Shown: positions 17,103 to 26,174 of the stretch, in pieces | How the letters are laid out: the number at the start of each line of letters is the position of its first letter | Position numbering within the stretch: the stretch's first letter is position 1 | DNA from: M30B80 sp965656935 | GTDB lineage: Bacteria; Pseudomonadota; Alphaproteobacteria; Rhodobacterales; Rhodobacteraceae | Direction: 5' to 3' | DNA length: 64,000 nt | Assembly (NCBI GenBank): GCA_965656935.1 | Contig: CBFHMG010000004.1 | Location: 62,001 to 126,000, forward strand | Notes under the pieces: model-generated | Database searches by the model: none | Told to the model about the DNA's origin: nothing | What the model saw: the letters and a program-made list of their open reading frames with translations, nothing else | Made by a program: the position numbers and the translations under genes

Positions 17103-18602
17103 TCAATAGCCGCTGTCTTCGGCCCCTTGCTGCCAAGGTTTGACCAGATTGCCAAAGCGGGTGAAGCGACCCTCAAAGCTCAATTCGATCGAGCCGACAG
17201 GCCCGTGACGCTGCTTTCCGATGATCACCTCGGCCTTGCCATGGAGTTGCTCCATATCCTGCTGCCATTTGGTCATCGCCTCGAGGTTCTCCTCGCCGGG
17301 CTTTTCACGTTCCTTATAATATTCGCCACGATAGACGAACATCACCACATCGGCATCCTGTTCGATCGAACCCGATTCACGCAGGTCCGAGAGTTGCGGG
17401 CGTTTATCATCACGGCTTTCAACCTGACGCGAGAGCTGTGACAGCGCGATCACGGGGATATTGAGTTCCTTGGCGATGGCTTTGAGGCCTTGGGTAATCT
17501 CCGAGACCTCATTGACGCGGTTTTCGCTGCGGCCCGAGCCGCGCAAAAGCTGCAAATAGTCGATGATCAGCAAATCCAGACCTTGCGGGCTGCGCTTAAG
17601 GCGGCGCGCGCGGGCGGCGACTTGGGCGATTGGCAGGGCAGGCGTGTCATCAATATAGAGCGGGCAATTCTCCAAATCCTGCGCCGCGCGCAGATAGCGC
17701 TGGAATTCCTGCGGGTTCAGATCCCCTTTGCGGATTTGCTCGGAGGGCACTTCAGCCGCTTCCGACAAGATCCGTTGTGCAAGTTGGGCCGCCGACATCT
17801 CGAGGCTGAAGAACCCGACCACGCCGCCATCCACCGTGCCTTCGCTGCCATCAGTTTTTGCACCGCGCTTGAAGGCTTTGGCCACGTTGAAAGCCACATT
17901 GGTCGCAAGCGAGGTTTTCCCCATCGAGGGACGTCCCGCAAGGATCAGCAAGTCGGATTTATGCAGACCACCAAGCATTCGGTCGAGTTCCGTCAGACCT
18001 GTTGAAACTCCCGCAAGGCCACCGCCACGGTTATAGGCAGCATTGGCCATATCGACCGCATCGGTCAGCGCGCGCAGGAAGGATTGGAACCCTTTGGAGG
18101 TTGTGCCTGTTGAGGCCAGTTTGAACAAATCCGATTCCGCCTCGATGATCTGGTCATCGGGGGTGGCGTCATCGCGCACGGTTTGGGCGCGATCGGCGAT
18201 GGATTTGCCAAGATCGATCAGCGAGCGGCGGATCGCGAGATCATGGATCAATTGCGCGTAATCCCGCGCCGCCGAAGTGGCCACCGCCGAGAGCTGGAGC
18301 CTGAGCAGATATTCCGCCCCACCCAAGGTCTTGAGACCCGCATGATCGGCCATGAAATTCTTGAGCGTGGTCGCGTCGGTTTGCTGGCCTTTCACGATGC
18401 GTGCGGCAGCCGTTGCAAAGATATCGGCATGGACGGGATCATGGAAATGATCGGGCTTTACTAGATCATCAACGCGGTCGAGCACATCATTGGAGGCGAG
18501 GATCGCCCCAAGAAGCTGTTGCTCGGCCTCGATATTATGGGGCAGCTCGGGTGGGGTGCTCTCATCGCTTTGGGGCGGTTGAAAGGCTGCGATCTCGTTC
18601 AT
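17103..18602 (-). CDS. dnaB: Replicative DNA helicase DnaB
   Basis: Hexameric helicase that unwinds DNA at the replication fork. The N-terminal primase-interaction domain begins PHNIEAEQQLLGAILAS. The RecA-like domain carries Walker A GRPSMGKTSLA near residue 226, Walker B-type LLIIDYLQLL, and SQLSRQVESRDDKRPQLSDL. It has 499 residues and no intein. First gene of a leftward run into alr. Confidence 0.97.
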   Translation of the reverse strand: MNEIAAFQPPQSDESTPPELPHNIEAEQQLLGAILASNDVLDRVDDLVKPDHFHDPVHADIFATAAARIVKGQQTDATTLKNFMADHAGLKTLGGAEYLLRLQLSAVATSAARDYAQLIHDLAIRRSLIDLGKSIADRAQTVRDDATPDDQIIEAESDLFKLASTGTTSKGFQSFLRALTDAVDMANAAYNRGGGLAGVSTGLTELDRMLGGLHKSDLLILAGRPSMGKTSLATNVAFNVAKAFKRGAKTDGSEGTVDGGVVGFFSLEMSAAQLAQRILSEAAEVPSEQIRKGDLNPQEFQRYLRAAQDLENCPLYIDDTPALPIAQVAARARRLKRSPQGLDLLIIDYLQLLRGSGRSENRVNEVSEITQGLKAIAKELNIPVIALSQLSRQVESRDDKRPQLSDLRESGSIEQDADVVMFVYRGEYYKEREKPGEENLEAMTKWQQDMEQLHGKAEVIIGKQRHGPVGSIELSFEGRFTRFGNLVKPWQQGAEDSGY

Positions 18603-18836
18603 TTAGGCGATATCCCCCGACTGCTTTTTATAGATTTTTCTCTGTCCCAAACCCCTACAGAACAGGGCTACGACGGGTCAATCTTGATAAGACTGTGGAT
18701 AGCCTGTGGGCAGGATTGTTGTGGCCCATCTTGCGGGGTTTCGGGGCATTTCGTCAAGATATGGTTGGTTCAAGCGCGGCTCTAGGCAAAACCGCGCTTA
18801 AAAGAATTTTTACGCTTTGCGAATTTCAGGCCCCTG

Positions 18837-19517
18837 TCAGGACAGCCCGCGCGAGGTGCGCCACTCTTCGGGGTCTTTCAAGAATCGCTCAACCTCATCC
18901 AAGGTTTCCGCGTCGAAATCGCCCGCGCGGCGGGCTTCCGTGATGACATCGGCCCAAGTGCATAGCCAATGCAGCTCAATCCCGTGGGCGCGCAGGTTCG
19001 GGATCGTTTCATCGAAAATACCGTAATAAAACACCACAGCCGTATGGCCGCAGCTTGCGCCTGTATCGCGGATCGCATCGACAAAGCTGAGTTTTGAGCC
19101 GCCATCGGTGGTGAGGTCTTCGACCAGCAAAACCCGCTCGCCTTCCGACATCGCACCCTCGATCCGCGCATTCTTGCCATAGCCTTTGGGCTTCTTGCGG
19201 ACATAGGTCATGGGCAGGCCCATACGTTCGGCCACGAGGGCTGCGAAGGGGATGCCTGCGGTTTCCCCGCCTGCGATATTGTCGAAGGCTTCGAGCCCTG
19301 AATTGCGCATGACTGTGCATGTCAGGAAATCCATCAAGGTGGCGCGAATGCGGGGGAAGGAAATGATGCGGCGGCAATCAATATAGGTGGGGGCCTGTTT
19401 GCCGCTGGCGTGGGTGAAGGGCTCGCGCGCATTGAAATGGACGGCTTTGATATCGAGCAGCATCCGCGCGGTCATCTGTGCGATGGTGGCTTGGTCAGGG
19501 TAGGTTGCAGGGATCAT
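18837..19517 (-). CDS. pyrE: Orotate phosphoribosyltransferase
   Basis: Converts orotate and PRPP to OMP in pyrimidine synthesis. The PRPP-binding motif VLLVEDLTTDGGSK is near residues 128-141 and the flexible loop lysines are in YVRKKPKGYGKNA. It has 226 residues. It lies 60 bases after pyrC on the same strand, with an intergenic repeat between them. Followed by a 234-base gap before dnaB with no gene. Confidence 0.95.
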   Translation of the reverse strand: MIPATYPDQATIAQMTARMLLDIKAVHFNAREPFTHASGKQAPTYIDCRRIISFPRIRATLMDFLTCTVMRNSGLEAFDNIAGGETAGIPFAALVAERMGLPMTYVRKKPKGYGKNARIEGAMSEGERVLLVEDLTTDGGSKLSFVDAIRDTGASCGHTAVVFYYGIFDETIPNLRAHGIELHWLCTWADVITEARRAGDFDAETLDEVERFLKDPEEWRTSRGLS

Positions 19518-19535
19518 GGCGCGTCGCTCCTTGGG

Positions 19536-19574
19536 GCCGGATGCCTCCGGCGGAAGTATTTCTCAAGCAAAGAT
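19536..19574 (+). repeat. Intergenic repeat, copy 3
   Basis: Short hairpin GCCGGATGCCTCCGGC followed by GGAAGTATTTCTCAAGCAAA and GATGG, between pyrC and pyrE. It matches the right-hand half of copy 1 (GAAGTATTTGTGAAGCAAAG). Confidence 0.75.
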
Positions 19575-19577
19575 GGA

Positions 19578-20618
19578 TCAGGCAACCCGCCAATACAGCG
19601 GATGGCCAGGGTTGAAAACAGTGACGGGTCCGTCTTCGGTGTCGATTTTATCGGGATATGAGACGGGATCGGCCTCCTTGACCAATGTGATCAGGCTGTC
19701 ATTGGCAGGCAGGCCATAGCGGGCGGGGCCATGCAGCGAGGCAAAGCCTTCGAGCTTGTCGAGCGCGCCTTCTTCCTCAAAGACATGGGCGAGGCAGGCC
19801 ATTGTATTGCTGGCGGTGAAACAGCCCGCGCAGCCGCAACTGGTTTCTTTATTGTCGTCAGTATGAGGTGCACTGTCGGTGCCAAGAAAGAAGCGCGGAT
19901 TGCCTGAGGTCGCGGCCTTGCGCAAAGCCTGTTGATGGGTGGCGCGCTTGGCCACGGGCAGGCAGTAATAATGCGGGCGGATGCCGCCCACGAGGATATG
20001 GTTGCGATTGATCATCAGGTGATGGGTTGTGATCGTGCCTGCGATATCGCCATCGGCCTGCGTGATATACTCGATGCCATCGCTGGTGGTGACATGTTCC
20101 AGCGTGATTTTCAGCTCGGGCAGGCGGCGGCGGAGCGGGTCGAGCACCGTATCAAGGAAGACTTTTTCGCGATCGAAAATATCGACATCTGCTGTTGTTA
20201 CTTCGCCGTGGAAGCAAAGCGGCAGGCCGATTTCGGCCATTTTCTCAAGCACGGGCTGGACCTTGGCCAGATCACGCACGCCGGAAGCGGAGTTGGTTGT
20301 GGCGCCTGCGGGGTAGAGTTTGACGGCTGTGATCAACCCTGCCGCATGGGCTGCGGCGACATCCTCGGGGTCGGTCGTCTCGGTCAGGTAGAGCGTCATC
20401 AGCGGTGTGAAACCCATGCCTTGGGGCAGGGCGGCAAGGATGCGGTCGCGGTAGGCGGTGGCATCTGCGCTGGTGACTACGGGCGGGACCAGATTGGGCA
20501 TGATGATCGCGCGGCCGAAATGGCGGGCGGTCTCGGGCAAAACGGCGCGCAGCATGGCGCCATCGCGCAGATGCAGGTGCCAATCATCGGGGCGGCGAAG
20601 CGTAAGCGTTTGTGTCAT
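19578..20618 (-). CDS. pyrC: Dihydroorotase
   Basis: Zinc enzyme that cyclises carbamoyl-aspartate to dihydroorotate. The metal site HLHLRDG is at residues 14-20. KLYPAGATTNS carries the carbamylated Lys, LCFHGE and TLEHVTT carry further metal ligands, and the catalytic Asp is in LGTDSAPH. It has 346 residues, the class II (Escherichia coli) length. It precedes pyrE, giving two consecutive pyrimidine genes. Confidence 0.96.
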   Translation of the reverse strand: MTQTLTLRRPDDWHLHLRDGAMLRAVLPETARHFGRAIIMPNLVPPVVTSADATAYRDRILAALPQGMGFTPLMTLYLTETTDPEDVAAAHAAGLITAVKLYPAGATTNSASGVRDLAKVQPVLEKMAEIGLPLCFHGEVTTADVDIFDREKVFLDTVLDPLRRRLPELKITLEHVTTSDGIEYITQADGDIAGTITTHHLMINRNHILVGGIRPHYYCLPVAKRATHQQALRKAATSGNPRFFLGTDSAPHTDDNKETSCGCAGCFTASNTMACLAHVFEEEGALDKLEGFASLHGPARYGLPANDSLITLVKEADPVSYPDKIDTEDGPVTVFNPGHPLYWRVA

Positions 20619-20682
20619 GGTTTCGAGCTACAGCCTTCCGCGCGCGGGAACAAGATGGCGCTGATCCAAAGCCAGCGGAGGG

Positions 20683-20699
20683 TGCATTATTTGGCTGCA
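20683..20699 (+). promoter_or_regulatory. NtrC-like half-site pair upstream of urease
   Basis: TGCA-N9-TGCA (20683-20699) has the spacing of the enteric NtrC site (TGCAC-N7-GTGCA), but the inner C and G are missing. It is about 107 bases before ureD. Nitrogen control of urease is common, but this single imperfect match is weak evidence. Confidence 0.25.
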
Positions 20700-20768
20700 T
20701 AAAAATTAGGCATCATGCCCATTTTGGCGGCGGTTGAGGAGTGCGTCGCAGCTGCTTTGGCGCTGCGC

Positions 20769-20790
20769 CTTGCCCCTGCTTCAGGGCAAG
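20769..20790 (+). promoter_or_regulatory. Leader hairpin just ahead of ureD
   Basis: CTTGCCCCTG-CTT-CAGGGCAAG forms a 9-pair stem with one bulged C, ending 15 bases before the ureD ATG. It could mask the ribosome-binding region, since no clear Shine-Dalgarno is visible. Confidence 0.35.
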
Positions 20791-20805
20791 ACATAGCCTC
20801 GCTTC

Positions 20806-21639
20806 ATGTTGGATTCCCTCGCTCCGAGCGCGCCGTTGTTGCAGCGCACCAAAGGTGAAGCCCGCGTCCGTTTCGGGGCGGGCATGCCCGCGCGGCTGCT
20901 TGGGCTGCGGCAGGCGGGCTCTGCCAAGGCGATTTTGCCCAAAATGCATGGGGCAGCGCCCGAGATTGTGTTTCTCAATACATCGGGCGGGCTGACGGGC
21001 GGGGACAGGCTGCATTATGAGTTGGAACTGGGCGAGGGCGCGCATGCTGTTGCGACCACCCAAACCGCCGAGCGCGCCTATCGCGCCAGCGCGGGGCGGG
21101 CCGAGATCAAGGTTGATTTGCGGCTTGGCGCGGGGGCCGAGCTGTTCTGGATGCCGCAGGAGTTGATCCTGTTTGACGGCGCTTCGATCGCGCGGGATTT
21201 GCGGGTCGAGATGGGGCAGGGCGCAAGGCTGCTTTTGCTTGAATCGCTGGTATTTGGACGCGGCGCGATGGGGGAGACGGTTTCACGTTTGCATCTACGC
21301 GACCGCCGCGAGGTCTGGTGCGAGGGCAAACGCGCCATGCTGGAAGCCATTCGGATGGATGATCACGACCTCAGCAGGCAAGGCGCTGCCGGTTTGGGCG
21401 CGCATCGCGCCGTGGCCTCGCTCAGCTTGTTTGATGCGGCTGCCGAGGATCGCTTGGCCCCGTTGCGTCTGGTTCTGGATGATCTGCGCCTGACGGGGAT
21501 TGAGGCGCGCGCCTCGGCTTGGGAGGGGCGCATCACGTTGCGCCTTGCCGCTGCCGACCCTGATCTGTTGCGCAAAGCGATTGCGATTGCCACCAAAACC
21601 CTGTCGGGCCGCGCCTTGCCGCGCGTCTGGCCTGTTTAA
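20806..21639 (+). CDS. ureD: Urease accessory protein UreD
   Basis: Chaperone that binds apo-urease and, with UreF and UreG, delivers nickel. Family features are FLNTSGGLTGGDRL near residues 56-69, the stretch WMPQELILFDGA, and ESLVFGRGAMGE. It has 277 residues. First gene of the operon. The start is uncertain because no good ribosome site is seen, but the next residues fit the family. ureA starts 11 bases after the stop. Confidence 0.93.
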   Translation: MLDSLAPSAPLLQRTKGEARVRFGAGMPARLLGLRQAGSAKAILPKMHGAAPEIVFLNTSGGLTGGDRLHYELELGEGAHAVATTQTAERAYRASAGRAEIKVDLRLGAGAELFWMPQELILFDGASIARDLRVEMGQGARLLLLESLVFGRGAMGETVSRLHLRDRREVWCEGKRAMLEAIRMDDHDLSRQGAAGLGAHRAVASLSLFDAAAEDRLAPLRLVLDDLRLTGIEARASAWEGRITLRLAAADPDLLRKAIAIATKTLSGRALPRVWPV

Positions 21640-21650
21640 GAGGATTACCT

Positions 21651-21953
21651 ATGAACCTGACACCGCGTGAAAAGGATAAGCTGCTGATTTCGCTGGCCGC
21701 CATGGTGGCGCGCAATCGGCTGGCGCGGGGCGTGAAGCTCAACCATCCCGAGGCGATCGCCCTGATCACGGATTTCGTGGTTGAGGGCGCGCGCGATGGC
21801 CGGTCTGTCGCCGACCTGATGGAGGCAGGCGCGCATGTCATCACCGCAGAGCAATGCATGGAGGGCATCCCCGCGATGATCCATGATGTTCAGGTCGAAG
21901 CAACATTTCCTGACGGAACCAAATTGGTGACCGTCCACCACCCGATCCGCTAG
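21651..21953 (+). CDS. ureA: Urease subunit gamma
   Basis: Small structural subunit of urease, 100 residues, exactly the family length. It opens MNLTPREKDKLLISLAAMVA and contains LNHPEAIALITDFVVEGARDG. An AGAGGATTACCT ribosome region precedes the ATG. It sits directly after ureD and is followed 26 bases later by a small membrane-protein gene rather than by ureB. Confidence 0.97.
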   Translation: MNLTPREKDKLLISLAAMVARNRLARGVKLNHPEAIALITDFVVEGARDGRSVADLMEAGAHVITAEQCMEGIPAMIHDVQVEATFPDGTKLVTVHHPIR

Positions 21954-21979
21954 AGCGCATATATTTCAGGAGACAATAG

Positions 21980-22321
21980 ATGATCACCAACCTTATTCTT
22001 GGCGCAGTCGCAGGCTTTCTGACCCCGATGGCCGAACCCCATATCCGCAAAGCCCTGAGCAAGCTCGCCTTGAGCGATATTCCCGTGGGCGAGACCGAGT
22101 TTGATGTGTTGAGCCTTTTGGCCATGTTGATGGCGGCCTCGATCCTTGTTGGGGTTCTTGGGGCCAATAGCATGGCCTTTCCTTTGCTGCTTGGTGCGCT
22201 TGGCGGCCTGTTCGGCAAACGCTTTGTCGCCGCGATTAAAGGCTATAGCAGCCCCAAAGCCGAGGCTGAGCCCGAGGATGTGGTGCATACGGCTGACACT
22301 GATGAAAAGGGCAAAGCATGA
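21980..22321 (+). CDS. Small membrane protein inside the urease operon
   Basis: Has 113 residues and no recognised domain. Hydrophobic segments at about 3-18 and 45-82 (LSLLAMLMAASILVGVLGAN, then MAFPLLLGALGGLFG), then a charged tail with Asp, Glu and Lys. A CAGGAGACA ribosome site precedes it. It overlaps ureB by 4 bases (ATGA), so it is coupled to the urease genes. I recall similar genes between ureA and ureB in other Rhodobacteraceae, without a known function. Confidence 0.8.
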   Translation: MITNLILGAVAGFLTPMAEPHIRKALSKLALSDIPVGETEFDVLSLLAMLMAASILVGVLGANSMAFPLLLGALGGLFGKRFVAAIKGYSSPKAEAEPEDVVHTADTDEKGKA

Positions 22322-22623
22322 TCCCCGGTGAGGTAATGCCCGCTGCGGGCGAGATCATCCTGAATGCAAGCAGCACGCCCTTAACCCTTGCGGTGGCCAA
22401 TACGGGCGACAGGCCTGTGCAGGTCGGCTCGCATTACCATTTCGCCGAGACCAATCCGGGGCTGGAGTTTGACCGCGTGGCGGCCAAGGGCATGCGGCTC
22501 GATATTCCTGCAGGCACCGCTGTGCGCTTTGAGCCCGGCCAATCCCGCGATGTGACGCTGGTGCCTTTTGGCGGCGCGCGCGAGGTCTGGGGTTTCAATC
22601 AGAAGGTGATGGGCAGCCTCTAG
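22318..22623 (+). CDS. ureB: Urease subunit beta
   Basis: Structural subunit of urease, 101 residues. It opens with the family-typical MIPGEVMPAAGEIILN, followed by NTGDRPVQVGSHYHFAE and GTAVRFEPGQSRDV. It overlaps the preceding small gene by 4 bases and is followed by ureC after 50 bases. Confidence 0.97.
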   Translation: MIPGEVMPAAGEIILNASSTPLTLAVANTGDRPVQVGSHYHFAETNPGLEFDRVAAKGMRLDIPAGTAVRFEPGQSRDVTLVPFGGAREVWGFNQKVMGSL

Positions 22624-22673
22624 CCTTCATGCCAATTTCTTTGGCCATTCTGGCCCCCGTTTGACGGAGATTA

Positions 22674-24386
22674 TCAATGCCTTATGCCATTCCCCGCACC
22701 ACCTATGCCGATATGTATGGCCCTACCACGGGCGATAAGGTCAGGCTGGCCGATACCGATCTGATCATCGAGGTCGAGCATGACCTGACCAGCTATGGTG
22801 AGGAGGTCAAATTCGGCGGCGGTAAGGTGATCCGCGATGGGATGGGGCAAAGCCAGATCACCCGCGCAGGCGGGGCCGTTGATACCGTGATTACCAATGC
22901 GTTGATCGTGGATCATTCGGGCATCTATAAGGCCGATGTCGGCTTGAAAGACGGGTTGATTGCGGGGATCGGCAAAGCTGGCAACCCCGATGTGCAGGAC
23001 AATGTCGATATCATTGTCGGACCCGGAACGGAGGCAATTGCGGGCGAGGGGCGTATTCTGACGGCAGGCGGGTTTGATGCCCATATCCATTTCATCTGCC
23101 CCCAACAGATCGAGGATGCGCTGCATTCGGGCATCACCACCATGCTTGGTGGCGGCACAGGGCCCGCGCATGGCACATTGGCCACGACCTGCACGCCCGG
23201 CCCATGGCATATCGGGCGCATGCTGCAATCGCTTGATGCCTTTCCAATGAATTTCGGCATCTCCTCCAAGGGCAATGCCAGCCGGCCCGAGGCTTTGGTC
23301 GAAATGGTCAGCGCAGGCGCTTGCGCCATGAAACTGCACGAGGATTGGGGCACGACACCCGGCGCAATTGATTGCTGCCTGTCTGTCGCCGATGACATGG
23401 ATGTGCAGGTGATGATCCATACCGATACGCTCAATGAAAGCGGATTTGTGGAGAACACGCTGGCCGCCATCAATGGCCGCACGATCCATGCCTTCCATAC
23501 CGAGGGCGCGGGCGGGGGCCATGCGCCCGATATCATGAAGGTGGTGGGTTATGACCATATCCTGCCAAGCTCGACCAACCCGACCATGCCCTATACGGTC
23601 AACACCATCGAAGAGCATCTCGATATGCTGATGGTTTGCCACCATCTGGATAAATCCATTCCCGAAGATGTGGCCTTTGCCGAAAGCCGTATCCGCCGCG
23701 AAACCATCGCAGCCGAAGATATCTTGCATGATATGGGGGCCTTTTCGGTGATGGCGTCTGACAGTCAGGCCATGGGACGTGTGGGTGAGGTGATCATTCG
23801 CACATGGCAGACGGCAGATAAGATGAAAAAGCAGCGCGGTCGGCTGAGCGATGAGACAGGCGAAAACGACAATGCCCGCGTCAAACGCTATATCGCGAAA
23901 TATACGATCAACCCCGCGCTGGTGCATGGGATCAGCACGCATATCGGATCGATCGAAGTGGGAAAACGTGCCGATCTGGTGCTGTGGAGCCCCGCCTTTT
24001 TCGGAGTGAAGCCCGAGATGAGCCTGATCAGCGGCACCATCGTTATGGCGCAAATGGGCGATCCAAACGCGTCCATCCCGACACCGCAGCCAGTCTATTC
24101 ACGGCCCATGTTCGGTGCCTTTGGCCGCTCGGTCGAACGCTCGGCGGTGCTCTTTGTAAGTGAGGCCGCGCAGGCGGCGGGGATCGGGGCCAATCTTGGC
24201 TTGGCCAAGGACACGCTCGCGGTGAAAGGCACCCGCGATATTGGCAAAAAAGACATGATTCACAATAACTTCACCCCAGAGGTCCATGTCGATCCCGAAA
24301 CCTATGAAGTGCGCGCCAATGGGGAATTGCTGACTTGCGAACCCGCCTCGGAACTGCCAATGGCACAACGCTATTTCATGTTCTGA
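22674..24386 (+). CDS. ureC: Urease subunit alpha
   Basis: Catalytic subunit hydrolysing urea to ammonia and carbamate at a two-nickel centre. Metal ligands are in FDAHIHFICP (HxH) and the carbamylated Lys is in MKLHEDWGTTP. The active-site flap contains MVCHHLD and ESRIRRETIAAEDILHD. It has 570 residues with the normal start MPYAIPRTTYADMYGPTTGD. All catalytic motifs are intact. A GGAG site precedes the ATG. Confidence 0.98.
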   Translation, partial: SMPYAIPRTTYADMYGPTTGDKVRLADTDLIIEVEHDLTSYGEEVKFGGGKVIRDGMGQSQITRAGGAVDTVITNALIVDHSGIYKADVGLKDGLIAGIGKAGNPDVQDNVDIIVGPGTEAIAGEGRILTAGGFDAHIHFICPQQIEDALHSGITTMLGGGTGPAHGTLATTCTPGPWHIGRMLQSLDAFPMNFGISSKGNASRPEALVEMVSAGACAMKLHEDWGTTPGAIDCCLSVADDMDVQVMIHTDTLNESGFVENTLAAINGRTIHAFHTEGAGGGHAPDIMKVVGYDHILPSSTNPTMPYTVNTIEEHLDMLMVCHHLDKSIPEDVAFAESRIRRETIAAEDILHDMGAFSVMASDSQAMGRVGEVIIRTWQTADKMKKQRGRLSDETGENDNARVKRYIAKYTINPALVHGISTHIGSIEVGKRADLVLWSPAFFGVKPEMSLISGTIVMAQMGDPNASIPTPQPVYSRPMFGAFGRSVERSAVLFVSEAAQAAGIGANLGLAKDTLAVKGTRDIGKKDMIHNNFTPEVHVDPETYEVRANGELLTCEPASELPMAQRYFMF

Positions 24387-24399
24387 AGGACGCTCGAAG

Positions 24400-24843
24400 A
24401 TGCTCACAGCGCATATCATCCACCGCAAGGGCCAGTGGTCCGCGGCCCCGAAACACAAGCTCCTGCTTGATTACGAGGGGCGGTTTTTACGGCGTAAAAC
24501 CGTCTCGACCGAAGACGGGGCAGATATCTTGATTGATCTGGCTGAAACGGTCTCGCTCAATCACGGGGATGCGCTGGAATTAACCTTCGGCGATTTGGTC
24601 GAGGTTTCGGCCGCCCCCGAGCCGCTCTTGAAAGTCACGGGTGATCTGGTGCGGCTGGCATGGCATATCGGCAACCGCCACACCCCCTGCCAGATCGAGG
24701 CCGACCATCTGTTGATCCGCGCCGATCACGTAATGGCCGATATGCTTGCAAAACTGGGGGCCGAGGCCAAACCGTTGATCGCCCCTTTCACGCCTGAGGG
24801 CGGGGCTTATGGCCATGGCCGCACCCATTCCCATGCCCATTGA
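24400..24843 (+). CDS. ureE: Urease accessory protein UreE
   Basis: Nickel-binding metallochaperone of 147 residues. The middle domain has the conserved WHIGNRHTPCQIE, and the C-terminus is His-rich (GHGRTHSHAH), as expected for nickel storage. It overlaps the start of ureF. The 3' end encodes both the His tail of UreE and the N-terminus of UreF in another frame. Confidence 0.95.
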   Translation: MLTAHIIHRKGQWSAAPKHKLLLDYEGRFLRRKTVSTEDGADILIDLAETVSLNHGDALELTFGDLVEVSAAPEPLLKVTGDLVRLAWHIGNRHTPCQIEADHLLIRADHVMADMLAKLGAEAKPLIAPFTPEGGAYGHGRTHSHAH

Positions 24844-25477
24844 CGCCACCGATATTTTGCGGCTGACGCAATGGCTCTCGCCGTCATTCCCCGTCAGCGC
24901 CTATGCCTATTCCCATGGGCTTGAGGCCGCGATTGCACGCGGAGATATCCGCAAATCAGATGATTTGACTGCATGGATCCGCGCCGTTCTGGAGGCGGGT
25001 GCCGGCAGAAATGATGCAATCCTTCTGGCCCTCGCGCATCACGGCGAGATGGAACAGGAGGAGTTGATCGATCTGGCCGAGGCGCTTTCCAGCTCGCGCG
25101 AGCGGCTTGAGGAAACCCGCGCCCAAGGCCATGCTTTCGCACTGACCCTTTCAGCGATCGAAGATATCGATATCCCGCCAGCCCCTTATCCCGTCGCCAT
25201 CGGCATCGCCGCGCGCGACCTGAGCCTGCCAAGCGAGGAGGTTATCAAACTCTTCCTCCATGCCTTTGCCTCGAACCTTGTTTCGGTGGCGGTCCGTTTC
25301 GTGCCGCTTGGCCAATCCGAAGGGCAGGCCGTTTTGTCCCGCCTGCACGGCCCCATCGCCGCGATGGCAGAAATGGCGGCCAAGGCGAGCATTGATGATC
25401 TGGGAGGATGCGTCTTCGGCGCTGATTTGGCGGCGATGGAGCATGAGGATATGGAGGTACGGATTTTCCGCACCTGA
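24809..25477 (+). CDS. ureF: Urease accessory protein UreF
   Basis: Helical GTPase-regulating partner of UreG in nickel insertion. Family features are LTQWLSPSFPVSAYAYSHGLE near residue 20 and DLSLPSEEVIKLFLHAFASNLVSVAVR. It has 222 residues. The start at 24809 has GAGG about 10 bases upstream; in-frame ATGs at 24815 and 24833 are alternatives. Overlaps ureE by 35 bases. A 67-base gap follows before ureG. Confidence 0.93.
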   Translation: MAMAAPIPMPIDATDILRLTQWLSPSFPVSAYAYSHGLEAAIARGDIRKSDDLTAWIRAVLEAGAGRNDAILLALAHHGEMEQEELIDLAEALSSSRERLEETRAQGHAFALTLSAIEDIDIPPAPYPVAIGIAARDLSLPSEEVIKLFLHAFASNLVSVAVRFVPLGQSEGQAVLSRLHGPIAAMAEMAAKASIDDLGGCVFGADLAAMEHEDMEVRIFRT

Positions 25478-25544
25478 CCTGTGGATAACTCGTATTATTA
25501 AATTTGAATAATGGCTTAGGCCTGAAAACAGAAGTGGATAACAT

Positions 25545-26156
25545 ATGCCAAGTCCCAACGGCCCGCTGCGCGTGGGCATCGGTGGCCCAGTAGGTGCTGG
25601 CAAGACAACCCTGACCGAAAAGCTCTGCCGTGCAATGGCGGCGGAATATTCCGTCGCGGTCATCACCAATGATATTTATACCTCCGAGGATGCCGAGTTC
25701 CTGCTGCGCGCCCAAGCCTTGCCCGCCGAGCGGATCAAGGGCGTCGAGACGGGCGGCTGCCCCCATACTGCCATCCGCGAGGATGCCTCGATCAATCTGG
25801 CCGCTGTGGCCGAGTTCCGCAAAGCCATCCCCGATCTTGATGTGATCTTCATTGAATCAGGCGGCGACAATCTGGCCGCCACCTTCAGCCCCGAATTGGC
25901 CGATATCACGCTTTATGTGATCGACACCGCCGCAGGGCAGGATATTCCGCGCAAAAAGGGGCCGGGCGTCACGCGTTCGGATATGTTGATCATCAATAAA
26001 ACCGATCTCGCCCCGCATGTGGGCGTCGACCCCGTTCTGCTGCATTCCGATGCGCAGGCCGCGCGTCAGGGCCTGCCTTTCGTGATGGCGGCGCTGCGCC
26101 ATGACAAGGGCGTCGATGAGGTCGTGGGTTTCATCAAACGCGCAGGTGGTCTCTAA
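25545..26156 (+). CDS. ureG: Urease accessory GTPase UreG
   Basis: GTPase that powers nickel delivery to urease. P-loop GGPVGAGKTTL near residues 12-22, nickel/zinc CPH motif in ETGGCPHTAIREDAS, and the GTP-specificity motif NKTDLA. It has 203 residues. Last gene of the operon; the next gene is convergent. Confidence 0.97.
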   Translation: MPSPNGPLRVGIGGPVGAGKTTLTEKLCRAMAAEYSVAVITNDIYTSEDAEFLLRAQALPAERIKGVETGGCPHTAIREDASINLAAVAEFRKAIPDLDVIFIESGGDNLAATFSPELADITLYVIDTAAGQDIPRKKGPGVTRSDMLIINKTDLAPHVGVDPVLLHSDAQAARQGLPFVMAALRHDKGVDEVVGFIKRAGGL

Positions 26157-26174
26157 GCGACTGGAAAAACTGAT

